Shown: positions 45,185 to 53,590 of the stretch, piece by piece
Position numbering within the stretch: the stretch's first letter is position 1
How the letters are laid out: every line of letters begins with the position of its first letter
NCBI GenBank assembly: GCA_900552645.1
Contig: USAN01000003.1
Location: forward strand, 1 to 64,000
Direction: 5' to 3'
DNA length: 64,000 nucleotides
DNA from: an uncultured Bacteroides sp.
GTDB taxonomy: Bacteria > Bacteroidota > Bacteroidia > Bacteroidales > Bacteroidaceae
Translations under genes and position numbers: made by a program
Notes under the pieces: generated by a model
Seen by the model: the letters and a program-made list of their open reading frames with translations, nothing else
Databases searched by the model: none
What the model was told of the DNA's origin: nothing

Positions 45185-46966
45185 CTAATCTAACTTAAGA
45201 ACTGCAAGGAATGCTTTCTGAGGTACTTCTACATTACCAATTTGTTTCATTCTCTTCTTTCCTTTTTTCTGTTTCTCAAGAAGTTTTCTTTTACGGCTCA
45301 CGTCACCACCGTAACATTTTGCCGTAACATCCTTACGCACAGCCTTTATTGTCTCACGTGATATAATCTTTGCTCCTATGGCAGCCTGTATTGCAATATC
45401 AAACTGCTGTCTTGGAATAAGTTCCTTTAATTTCTCACACATTCTCTTTCCAAGTTCGTAAGCATTGTCTACATGTGTAAGGGTTGAAAGGGCATCGACC
45501 GACTCACCATTCAGAAGTATATCAAGCTTTATAAGTTTTGATGGACGAAAACCTGACTGATGATAGTCGAAAGATGCATATCCCTTAGATATACTCTTCA
45601 ATTTATCATAGAAATCAATCACAATTTCTCCAAGAGGCATCTTGTAATGTATTTCTACTCTATTACCCGAAACATAGTTCTGCTTTACCAGTTCACCTCG
45701 CTTGCCAAGGCAAAGTGTCATTATAGGACCTATGTAATCAGTAGCAGTTATGACTGTAGCGTCGATATATGGTTCTTCTATATGATCTATCAATGTAGGA
45801 TCGGGCATTCCTCCAGGATTGTGTACTTCATTAACATTGCCCTGCTTATCGTATATCATATACGAAACATTAGGAACAGTAGTGATTACATTCATGTCGA
45901 ATTCACGATCCAATCTTTCCTGCACAATTTCCATGTGAAGCAATCCCAAGAATCCGCAACGGAATCCGAACCCTAAAGCTAATGACGATTCTGGCTGGAA
46001 AGTAAGAGATGCATCATTCAACTGAAGTTTTTCCAACGATGCGCGCAAATTTTCATAATCTTCTGCCTCGATAGGATAAACTCCGGCAAACACCATTGGT
46101 TTAACCTCTTCAAAACCTGCGATGGCTTTGTCGCACGGACGGTTTATATGAGTAATTGTATCACCAACCTTTACTTCTTTTGACGTTTTTATACCAGATA
46201 TTATATATCCTACATCACCTGTACTAAGTTCGTTTCTAGGAATCATATCCATTTTCAAGACACCAATCTCGTCGGCATCATACTCCTTACCGGTATTGAA
46301 AAACTTAACTTTGTCTCCCTTGCGGATAGTTCCATTCACTATCTTGAAATAAGCAATGATACCACGGAATGAGTTGAATACAGAATCGAAGATAAGAGCC
46401 TGCAAAGGTGCCGATTCATCTCCTTTTGGAGAAGGTACCCTTTCTACCACAGCTTTCAGTATATCTTCAACACCCATACCAGTCTTTCCTGATGCACGAA
46501 TAATATCCTCACGCTTGCATCCCAGAAGTTCAATTATTTCGTCTTCTACTTCTTCGGGCATAGCACTTGCCATATCACATTTATTTAGAACAGGAATAAT
46601 TTCAAGATCATGTTCTATTGCCATGTAAAGATTTGAAATAGTCTGAGCTTGTACACCCTGTGATGCATCGACTACAAGAAGCGCACCTTCGCAAGCTGCA
46701 ATAGATCTTGATACTTCATACGAGAAGTCAACATGTCCCGGAGTATCTATCAGATTGAATACATACTTTTCTCCCTGATAATTATATTCCATCTGTATGG
46801 CATGACTTTTGATGGTTATACCTCTTTCACGTTCAAGATCCATATCATCAAGCATCTGACCCTCAGTTACTTTTATAGTATTTGTATATTCTAATAATCT
46901 GTCAGCCAAAGTTGACTTTCCATGGTCAATATGTGCTATAATGCAAAAGTTACGGATATGTTTCAT
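45185..46966 (-). CDS. lepA: Elongation factor 4 (LepA)
   Basis: 593 residues. The GTPase domain starts MKHIRNFCIIAHIDHGKSTLADRLL with the P-loop, then DLERERGITIKS (switch I) and LIDTPGHVDFS (G3), NKCD (G4). Domains III and V resemble EF-G, and the C-terminal LepA domain (RKRLLEKQKKGKKRMKQIG) is specific to the family. LepA back-translocates or rescues stalled ribosomes and supports subunit assembly. Length is normal. It is encoded alone with a terminator after it and a TATCTTTG box (minus strand, plus 47064-47071) about 100 bases ahead. Confidence 0.96.
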   Translation of the reverse strand: MKHIRNFCIIAHIDHGKSTLADRLLEYTNTIKVTEGQMLDDMDLERERGITIKSHAIQMEYNYQGEKYVFNLIDTPGHVDFSYEVSRSIAACEGALLVVDASQGVQAQTISNLYMAIEHDLEIIPVLNKCDMASAMPEEVEDEIIELLGCKREDIIRASGKTGMGVEDILKAVVERVPSPKGDESAPLQALIFDSVFNSFRGIIAYFKIVNGTIRKGDKVKFFNTGKEYDADEIGVLKMDMIPRNELSTGDVGYIISGIKTSKEVKVGDTITHINRPCDKAIAGFEEVKPMVFAGVYPIEAEDYENLRASLEKLQLNDASLTFQPESSLALGFGFRCGFLGLLHMEIVQERLDREFDMNVITTVPNVSYMIYDKQGNVNEVHNPGGMPDPTLIDHIEEPYIDATVITATDYIGPIMTLCLGKRGELVKQNYVSGNRVEIHYKMPLGEIVIDFYDKLKSISKGYASFDYHQSGFRPSKLIKLDILLNGESVDALSTLTHVDNAYELGKRMCEKLKELIPRQQFDIAIQAAIGAKIISRETIKAVRKDVTAKCYGGDVSRKRKLLEKQKKGKKRMKQIGNVEVPQKAFLAVLKLD

Positions 46967-47173
46967 TTTTAAATATTATTCATTTTTAATTCAAGATATT
47001 GGTAAATATATAGATTAAACGGAATCTTTATATCTATAATTATTCACTTTAAATTGATTTTTGCAAAGATAATATTAATTTAGTTACCGTAAAACAAGCA
47101 ATTAGGCAAATAGATGCATATTTTTATATTTTATTCATATCTTAATAACAATATTCAAGTTATTATTAATCTG

Positions 47174-49267
47174 TCATTTTGAACTATCAAGAACACCTGT
47201 ATCAATATCTTCGTTATGAATTCTCTGTTTTATACTATTATGTTTCTTGCCGAAGTTCATTCCATACGCAACCTTTATCAACATCATTTTAGATGTTTCA
47301 TTTATAAAACGATAATTTTTACTATTCCCATATCTATTCCAATTCTCCTTCCCTATCTTATAATTATTCATAAAAGGATTATTCATAGCGAATGTTATGG
47401 AGAGTGTCTTTTTGAAATAAGTAACCGCTATATCATGAAGATCTTCACCCAGTTCGAGGGTTTCACCATAAAGTGTAGGCCTATGTGTACGCATGTTGAA
47501 GTTAAGTGCAATGAATTTATAGGCCGCAGCAAAATTCATAATACCATACATGTTTGTATGTGAATGTAAGTAATCATTGCCAGTACTTATATATCTATCT
47601 ATTCCGGCTACAGCCCTTATATTTATCATTCCACTAAGTAACTTAAGTCTAAACTCATATTCGGCATTGAATTTCTGCCAATTGTTCTGGTTCTCAAAAC
47701 TCCTTAAAATGGTATTTCCTTCTATAGTAGAACATTCCATTATAGGATTAGAGCGATATATATAATTAAAGCTAAGTGCTGTACTCCATTTTTCTTTATG
47801 ATAATCTAGCATAATCTGATTAATGATAGAAGAAGCTGGTTTTAAATTAGGGTTACCATGAATTATTTGATAATTATCCATAATCTGCTTAACATTGCTC
47901 AACTCGGATAAAGTTGGGTTTACATTCTCAATGCTACCACGATATCTAACAAAAAAGCGTTCGGATGGTGTAAATCCTACCCTAATTAGCGGATTTAATA
48001 ATAATTTAGTATATCCTTCATTTTTCTGAGAGAAGTTAATATAAGATAATCCCATACTCAAAGAGTAACTCCATTTGTCAATTATTTGATTCCATTCCGA
48101 ATAGAGATAACCCTCGGTATTATGCATCGAATTGCTCGAAAGACAATTATCATTATAATTATTACTAGCATAACCTTTGTTATACCTCAATCCAATGGTA
48201 AATTTATTCTGTCCTAACATCTTTTCATATAATCCTTCAGTTATGATTGAATATTTATCTCCATCCACATTATTTGTGAACTGTTTTTTTACAACATCGT
48301 TGTTAAATATAAGATAATCCATCTTATTGTCAGTAGAAGTATAACCACCTGTTACATCAAGAATAAGTATCTCATTTTCACTAACATACCTCTGAAAATA
48401 TAAATCAACAATAGTATTGTGAGATTTAAATTTACTATAATCATGAAGATTACATTTATCTGATGGAAAAGTAGAATTAGATAAACCACTATTTAACTGA
48501 GATGTAGGGGTATTTAAATATTTACCTCTTAACGCAGCATTGAACATTAATTTATTTTCAATAAGATAGTTGTAGTTAAGCGTAATCCAATGATTGTCAT
48601 ATTTTAGTTTACCAGGTTCGCCTATCTCTTTTTGATAAATTTCATTATCATTAAAAATATAATGTTCATCATTCATATTGTAGAATTCCTTGAACAATGC
48701 ATGATTAAGATCATAATTCACACTAAATTCTGAATTCTTAAAGTTGTACTTCCCTGAAAGATGATTTACACCATAAACTGTATTAAATGCTTCCATAATA
48801 TCAGCCATAAATCCTCCTCCATTGACAGCTTTCTTTAACTTGAAGTTTATTACAACAGCTACGTCCTTAAATCTGGCCCCCGGATTATCATTATACTCTA
48901 TCCTTGCAACTTCATCAGGTTTCAAACTCAATATATCTTTCAAATCAACAATTCTTCCATTAATACAGAATATAGCGTTCCCTCCTCCACTTACCGTAAC
49001 TGTATTAAACAGAGTATTTATCTGTACTCCGGTAAGTTGCATTCTTTCGAGCAATACCAATCCATTTTGCGACAACTTTTTATGATCAGAGTTCGGGAAA
49101 TATACTCTTTTATCTCCTCGTTGAATAATTTCGGGAGCTTTAACTAAAACCTCATCAAGTAGAACATTCTTTTCAATAGTATCTTGACGAAATGAATTAG
49201 CACTTTCCTGTGCATTTACTGTTATACCTATAAATGCAATAAATAATAGAACTAAATAGTTTCTCAT
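47174..49267 (-). CDS. TonB-dependent receptor-like outer membrane protein
   Basis: 697 residues with a signal peptide (cleavage near VNAQE, residue 20). A TonB-box-like LDEVLVKAPE is at about 37, then a plug-like domain (about 60-155) with SGGGNAIFCINGRIVDLKDI and DEVARIEYNDNPGARF. The rest is a barrel of aromatic-rich strands. It belongs to the smaller TonB-receptor/OM-beta-barrel class of Bacteroidota that has no CarboxypepD_reg domain. The substrate is unknown. A membrane-bound LytTR regulator is encoded just upstream on the same strand, and the gap between them contains a good promoter and three GGGATAAA repeats, so the receptor is probably its target. Confidence 0.85.
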   Translation of the reverse strand: MRNYLVLLFIAFIGITVNAQESANSFRQDTIEKNVLLDEVLVKAPEIIQRGDKRVYFPNSDHKKLSQNGLVLLERMQLTGVQINTLFNTVTVSGGGNAIFCINGRIVDLKDILSLKPDEVARIEYNDNPGARFKDVAVVINFKLKKAVNGGGFMADIMEAFNTVYGVNHLSGKYNFKNSEFSVNYDLNHALFKEFYNMNDEHYIFNDNEIYQKEIGEPGKLKYDNHWITLNYNYLIENKLMFNAALRGKYLNTPTSQLNSGLSNSTFPSDKCNLHDYSKFKSHNTIVDLYFQRYVSENEILILDVTGGYTSTDNKMDYLIFNNDVVKKQFTNNVDGDKYSIITEGLYEKMLGQNKFTIGLRYNKGYASNNYNDNCLSSNSMHNTEGYLYSEWNQIIDKWSYSLSMGLSYINFSQKNEGYTKLLLNPLIRVGFTPSERFFVRYRGSIENVNPTLSELSNVKQIMDNYQIIHGNPNLKPASSIINQIMLDYHKEKWSTALSFNYIYRSNPIMECSTIEGNTILRSFENQNNWQKFNAEYEFRLKLLSGMINIRAVAGIDRYISTGNDYLHSHTNMYGIMNFAAAYKFIALNFNMRTHRPTLYGETLELGEDLHDIAVTYFKKTLSITFAMNNPFMNNYKIGKENWNRYGNSKNYRFINETSKMMLIKVAYGMNFGKKHNSIKQRIHNEDIDTGVLDSSK

Positions 49268-49309
49268 TTTACAATTAATTTAATCTCGATATTCTAAAAT
49301 TTTCGAGTT

Positions 49310-49341
49310 CAAAACTAACTGCATGAAATTTATGAGACAAA
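49310..49341 (-). promoter_or_regulatory. Promoter of outer-membrane receptor gene
   Basis: On the minus strand TTTG (plus 49338-49341), 20 bases, TAGTTTTG (plus 49310-49317). It would give a leader of about 37 bases to the ATG at 49267. Confidence 0.75.
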
Positions 49342-49346
49342 TTATT

Positions 49347-49414
49347 GGGATAAACAGCCTATAAATGTGATTATTGCCCTATTTATGGGATAAATGGTAA
49401 GTTTTAGGGATAAA
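49347..49414. promoter_or_regulatory. Three GGGATAAA repeats, candidate LytTR sites
   Basis: GGGATAAA occurs at 49347-49354, 49387-49394 and 49407-49414, so the spacings are 40 and 20 bases. The nearest copy abuts the TTTG promoter element of the receptor gene. LytTR proteins usually bind short direct repeats spaced about two helical turns apart, and the gene ahead of this site encodes a LytTR protein. Confidence 0.55.
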
Positions 49415-49423
49415 TGAAGTACA

Positions 49424-50293
49424 TCAACCTTCTATTAGTTCGTATACGGCAGAGGCATAGGCACGCGAAACAATAACTGAATAATCTGTGTTGACTAGAA
49501 TAAGTTTATATCCAGATGCATTCCCTTCAACTTTTCTCACCTTATCTATATTAACAATGAAAGCACGATGACAGCGTAATATGTTTGGATAGTCAACAAA
49601 ATAATCTTCCATCTGCTTTAAAGTAGAGCGCAGAGTCTTTTTCATATTCATGCCATTATCATTGAAATATATGTTTACATAATTCCCTTCCGATTCCATA
49701 AATAGAAGTGAAGATGGTTTTAAACATACAGATTCTTTGGTACTCCCCTTTAAAGAAACTGTTGGTTCTGAGTCGTATTTTATCTTCTCGGCATCATTGT
49801 CCTTTGTAGCATTCCTCTCAATTAAAATTCTATTCATTTCTATCTCCTCCTTCAATCTATTATGAAGTAATCTGTTTCTGTCTCTTAAAAACATATATAC
49901 AGAAATAAAAGAACCTATTATAGCAGCATAAAATGAATTAATCCATAATGAGTGTAATGTAAACTGGTCATTATCATCATGCCATCCTCTATATAAACTT
50001 CCGGTAATTGTCCACGAGGAATAGCATGATATTAGAAATCCCATAATTATAGAAATTAATATATTAACTGTTATTAATCGCATTAAACTGGGTAAATTGC
50101 GAGAATATCTCAATATATAAATAAGAAAAAGCTCTGCAAGTATATAAGATATTGCAGTAAGTATACCATAACCCATTATTATAGGATATTTGTATGACTC
50201 TATCCTATCCACACCGAAAGGTTGAAGAAGTGTCATCATAACAATAACAATGAGTGAGCATAACAGAATATTATTTATAGGAATGTTCTTCAA
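49424..50293 (-). CDS. Membrane-bound LytTR transcriptional regulator
   Basis: 289 residues. Four hydrophobic segments (about 8-30, 35-60, 68-95, 110-130) are followed by a short coiled stretch with charged residues (RNRLLHNRLKEEIEMNR) and a LytTR DNA-binding domain (about 185-285) with VCLKPSSLLFMESEGNYVNI and ILRCHRAFIVNIDKV. It has no receiver or kinase domain, so the membrane part may sense a ligand directly and signal to the tethered DNA-binding domain. The gene lies 156 bases upstream of a TonB-type receptor gene on the same strand. Confidence 0.88.
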   Translation of the reverse strand: MKNIPINNILLCSLIVIVMMTLLQPFGVDRIESYKYPIIMGYGILTAISYILAELFLIYILRYSRNLPSLMRLITVNILISIIMGFLISCYSSWTITGSLYRGWHDDNDQFTLHSLWINSFYAAIIGSFISVYMFLRDRNRLLHNRLKEEIEMNRILIERNATKDNDAEKIKYDSEPTVSLKGSTKESVCLKPSSLLFMESEGNYVNIYFNDNGMNMKKTLRSTLKQMEDYFVDYPNILRCHRAFIVNIDKVRKVEGNASGYKLILVNTDYSVIVSRAYASAVYELIEG

Positions 50294-50379
50294 AATATCA
50301 AATTTTAATATTTACCAAACAAAAATATCTAATTTATATGAAACAGAACGTATTTCTATCTATATTTATGAAATACAAA

Positions 50380-50430
50380 TATAAAGAGATGCGCTGATTA
50401 CATCATAAATGTATCAGCGCATCTCTTTAT
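50380..50430. terminator. Strong bidirectional terminator
   Basis: A 17-bp perfect stem (50382-50398 with 50413-50429) extended by ACAT/ATGT near the loop. It lies 12 bases past the stop of the winged-helix gene and has A and T runs at both ends. Confidence 0.85.
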
Positions 50431-50441
50431 ACCACTAATTG

Positions 50442-50651
50442 TTATACCAATTTCACAAATAATTCACCTTCTACTTCTGAAGTTTCGATCTTATCTTCTC
50501 TTAACAACCAACCTATTCCAAGATAAAAATCTTTGTCAGCTTTTAATTTAGCAGCTTTCTTTATCTGCTTTTGAGTCAATCCTTCAGTTTCGTTTAGTGC
50601 AGTCCAGATTTCACCGGCCAAAGCACCAGCTTTTTCTTTCAACATTTTCAT
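50442..50651 (-). CDS. Winged-helix protein of DUF2582 family
   Basis: 69 residues. The sequence (EIWTALNETEGLTQKQIKKAAKLKADKD, read in parts, then YLGIGWLLREDKI and a beta hairpin EGELFVKLV) fits the small DUF2582 winged-helix family of Bacteroidota. Its role is unknown; nucleic-acid binding is suggested by the fold only. It is monocistronic with a strong terminator, which suggests high expression. Confidence 0.85.
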   Translation of the reverse strand: MKMLKEKAGALAGEIWTALNETEGLTQKQIKKAAKLKADKDFYLGIGWLLREDKIETSEVEGELFVKLV

Positions 50652-50790
50652 TTTGCTTTTAGTTAAACATAAATATCTGCATAAAAAATCAGATATAATT
50701 ATTCTACAGATGCAAATATATATAAAAATATGTTATTTAGCATGTTTTATAGAAAAAAGTTTATATTAAATACGCTTTTGGTAATATATA

Positions 50791-51258
50791 TCAATAACTA
50801 TTGCGCTTTTCATTGGCATCAATCCATATTTTTGCAGCTTCCTCTACTATTTTAACACAAGGACGTTTTGCATAATACTGCGACGTTCTCTCTTCTGGGG
50901 TTGATTTTATCTGCTCTTTTGAAGATAATTTAAGTAAATCAGCACATTTCAGAGCGCCATTTCTAAGTTTAAATTCTTCTGCAAGCTGCTGAACAAATTC
51001 ATAGTTTGCTCCTTTTTTCTTCGAGTCTGCCCCATCCGTACTTCCCGTTTCGAGTCCGGCCAATAAGAACATTCCACATGCTGCTCCACATGTTTCTCGC
51101 ATTCTTCCTATTCCTCCTCCAAATGAGGCCGACATTTTAAGTGCTTGTTCACGAGTAAATCCATATTCTTCGGCAAATGCTCCTACTACTGCCTGACAAC
51201 AGTTGAATCCTTCCTTAAATAACTTTACAGATGTATCAATCTTTTCCTTTTTTGTCAT
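50791..51258 (-). CDS. C_GCAxxG_C_C family redox protein
   Basis: 155 residues. The defining cysteine pattern is visible: CCQAVV near residue 20, CGAACGMFLLAG near 58-61 and later single Cys in KCADLLKL and RPCVKIV. The family is predicted to bind metal or perform thiol redox chemistry; no substrate is established. It begins 1 base after the stop of a D-2-hydroxyacid dehydrogenase gene, so the pair is translationally coupled. Confidence 0.9.
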   Translation of the reverse strand: MTKKEKIDTSVKLFKEGFNCCQAVVGAFAEEYGFTREQALKMSASFGGGIGRMRETCGAACGMFLLAGLETGSTDGADSKKKGANYEFVQQLAEEFKLRNGALKCADLLKLSSKEQIKSTPEERTSQYYAKRPCVKIVEEAAKIWIDANEKRNSY

Positions 51259-51259
51259 A

Positions 51260-52216
51260 TCAAATTGCTATGTTATTTATTATTTTTCCTTCTATGAAAC
51301 TCTTTAGATTATTTTCGGCTATCTCCATCAATCTTGTTCTTGCCTCTTTGGTAGCCCATGCAATATGAGGAGATACAAAACAGTTCTTAGCCTTTAGCAA
51401 AGGATTTTCGGGCATGGGAGGTTCCTGAGAAAGAACATCTAATCCTGCGGCTGCAATCTTTTCTTTATTCAATGCTATGGCCAAAGCATTTTCATCTATT
51501 AATCCTCCTCGACTGGTATTTATGAGTATTGCAGTAGACTTCATCATATTAAGACGTTCTTCATTTACAATATTCTTAGTATCCGCTGTTAAAGGACAAT
51601 GCAGACTTATAATATCACACTCACTAAATAATTCATCAAGTTCCATTTTTTTTATTTCAATGGGCAACTGAAGTTTAACTTTTGAGGTATAGGCAAACAC
51701 TTGCATACCAAATGCTATGGCTATTCTGGCAGTTGCATTACCTGTATGTCCTAAACCTATAAGACCTATTTTCTTGCCTTTAAGTTCGGTTAATGGTGTA
51801 TCCCAATAACAGAAATCGGAATTGCTACTCCATCGGCCTTTTCTATTCTCTTGTGCATAATAACCAATACGCTGAGTAATATTCAATATATGAGCAAATG
51901 CCGTTTGTGCAACAGATTCAGTGCTATATGCAGGAATATTTGTTACTACAATTCCTTTTTCGGTAGCCTTCTTTATATCTACCACATTATACCCAGTGGC
52001 AAGTACCCCAATATACTTCAATGAAGGTAAAGCTTCTATCAAATTGGTATCTATAACAGTCTTGTTGGTTATTAAAGCTTCGGCTTCAATGCAGCGATCC
52101 ATTAATTCATCATTTGACGTACGATCATAAATTGTTACTTCTCCTAATTTTTCAATACCCTCCCATGATAAATCTCCCGGATTCAAACCATATCCGTCTA
52201 ATACTACTATCTTCAT
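51260..52216 (-). CDS. D-2-hydroxyacid dehydrogenase, glycerate-type
   Basis: 318 residues. NAD-binding motif GLIGLGHTGNATARIA (about 150-165), substrate-binding and catalytic Arg in NTSRGGLID (about 232), Glu in VLSQEPP (about 263) and catalytic His in SPHIAWAT (about 285). This is the set of the D-isomer-specific 2-hydroxyacid dehydrogenases. The closest class by feel is glycerate dehydrogenase/hydroxypyruvate reductase, but D-lactate or phosphonate-type substrates cannot be excluded. It is 12 bases after rarA and 1 base before the C_GCAxxG_C_C gene. Confidence 0.92.
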   Translation of the reverse strand: MKIVVLDGYGLNPGDLSWEGIEKLGEVTIYDRTSNDELMDRCIEAEALITNKTVIDTNLIEALPSLKYIGVLATGYNVVDIKKATEKGIVVTNIPAYSTESVAQTAFAHILNITQRIGYYAQENRKGRWSSNSDFCYWDTPLTELKGKKIGLIGLGHTGNATARIAIAFGMQVFAYTSKVKLQLPIEIKKMELDELFSECDIISLHCPLTADTKNIVNEERLNMMKSTAILINTSRGGLIDENALAIALNKEKIAAAGLDVLSQEPPMPENPLLKAKNCFVSPHIAWATKEARTRLMEIAENNLKSFIEGKIINNIAI

Positions 52217-52228
52217 ATATGTTTTATT

Positions 52229-53506
52229 TTATTCTTTGAATCTGTCTCCCCATAAATGCTGCATATGATCTTTCATCTTGTTTTCCTGTGCATTATTTTG
52301 GGAATGCCATAATCGGCTATCTTTAACCTCCTCTGGTAAATATTGCTGTCTTGCAAAATTGCCTTCATATGCATGCGAATATTTATAATTATTGCCATAA
52401 CCCAGATCTTTCATAAGCTTTGTAGGAGCATTCCTAAGGTGTAAAGGAACGGGTAGATTACCGGTTTCTCTAACTAATCCCAATGCATTGTTTATGGCTT
52501 CATAAGCCGAATTACTTTTTGGGCTTGTTGCTAGATAAATTGTAGCTTGTGCCAATGGAATCCTTCCTTCTGGCCATCCTATTTTCATAACAGCATCGAA
52601 TGCTGAATTTGCCATTAACAAAGCATTTGGATTGGCAAGTCCTATATCTTCCGAGGCCGATATCACAAGTCTTCTGGCAATAAAAGCCGGATCTTCTCCT
52701 CCCTCAACCATTCTTGCCAACCAATATATTGCTCCATCAGGATCACTTCCTCTTATTGATTTTATGAATGCTGATATTATATCATAATGAAGTTCTCCTC
52801 CCTTATCGTAAGCCATAGGATTTTGCTGAAGTCGTTCGCTTACTTTCTCATCAGTTATTATTATTTCTGAAGCATCGCCTTCTGCGCTCACTACAAGTTC
52901 GAGTATATTGAGTAATTTTCGGGCATCGCCTCCCGAATATCTCAATATAGCATCTGTTTCCTGTAATGCTATATTCTTTTCCTTTAGAATTATATCATTT
53001 GTTATTGCACTATGAAGAAGTTCAAGAAGATCTTCTTTTTCGAGAGACTTCAGAACATATAACTGACATCGCGATAAAAGTGGACGAATAACTTCAAATG
53101 AAGGATTCTCTGTAGTTGCTCCTATAAGAGTTACGATTCCTTTTTCGACTGCACCCAACAATGAATCCTGCTGCGATTTGCTAAAACGATGAATTTCATC
53201 AATAAAAAGTATAGGACTTGTCTGAGAAAAAAAACGATTATTCTTTGCTTTTTCTATAACGTCACGAACATCCTTTACTCCACTGGTTACAGCACTTAGA
53301 GTATAGAAAGGAGTTTCTAGTTTATTGGCTATAATCTGTGCCAAAGTGGTTTTACCCACTCCGGGAGGTCCCCATAATATAAAAGAAGAGATTCTTCCGG
53401 AATCTATCATTTTTCTTAGAACCGCTCCTTCTCCTACAAGATGTTTCTGACCAATATAATCATCTAACGTTTGCGGCCGTAAACGTTCTGCTAAAGGTTG
53501 TGCCAT
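52229..53506 (-). CDS. rarA: Replication-associated recombination protein A
   Basis: 425 residues. AAA+ ATPase with Walker A GPPGVGKTT (46-54), Walker B ILFIDEIH (99-106), sensor 1 IGATTENPSFEV and sensor 2 region SGGDARKLLNIL. The C-terminal MgsA_AAA_assoc part includes GSDPDGAIYWLARM and YATS-like YLATSPKSN. RarA (MgsA/WRNIP1 homologue) acts at stalled replication forks and on SSB-bound ends. It is the first gene of a three-gene unit. A TAACTTTG box lies on the minus strand at plus 53532-53539, 26 bases ahead of the ATG. Confidence 0.95.
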   Translation of the reverse strand: MAQPLAERLRPQTLDDYIGQKHLVGEGAVLRKMIDSGRISSFILWGPPGVGKTTLAQIIANKLETPFYTLSAVTSGVKDVRDVIEKAKNNRFFSQTSPILFIDEIHRFSKSQQDSLLGAVEKGIVTLIGATTENPSFEVIRPLLSRCQLYVLKSLEKEDLLELLHSAITNDIILKEKNIALQETDAILRYSGGDARKLLNILELVVSAEGDASEIIITDEKVSERLQQNPMAYDKGGELHYDIISAFIKSIRGSDPDGAIYWLARMVEGGEDPAFIARRLVISASEDIGLANPNALLMANSAFDAVMKIGWPEGRIPLAQATIYLATSPKSNSAYEAINNALGLVRETGNLPVPLHLRNAPTKLMKDLGYGNNYKYSHAYEGNFARQQYLPEEVKDSRLWHSQNNAQENKMKDHMQHLWGDRFKE

Positions 53507-53590
53507 ATTTATTAATTAATTACCTTATTGGCAAAGTTAATAAAAGGGAACGAAAAAGCAGTCTATTTGTTCTTTACAAATAACAAATAG

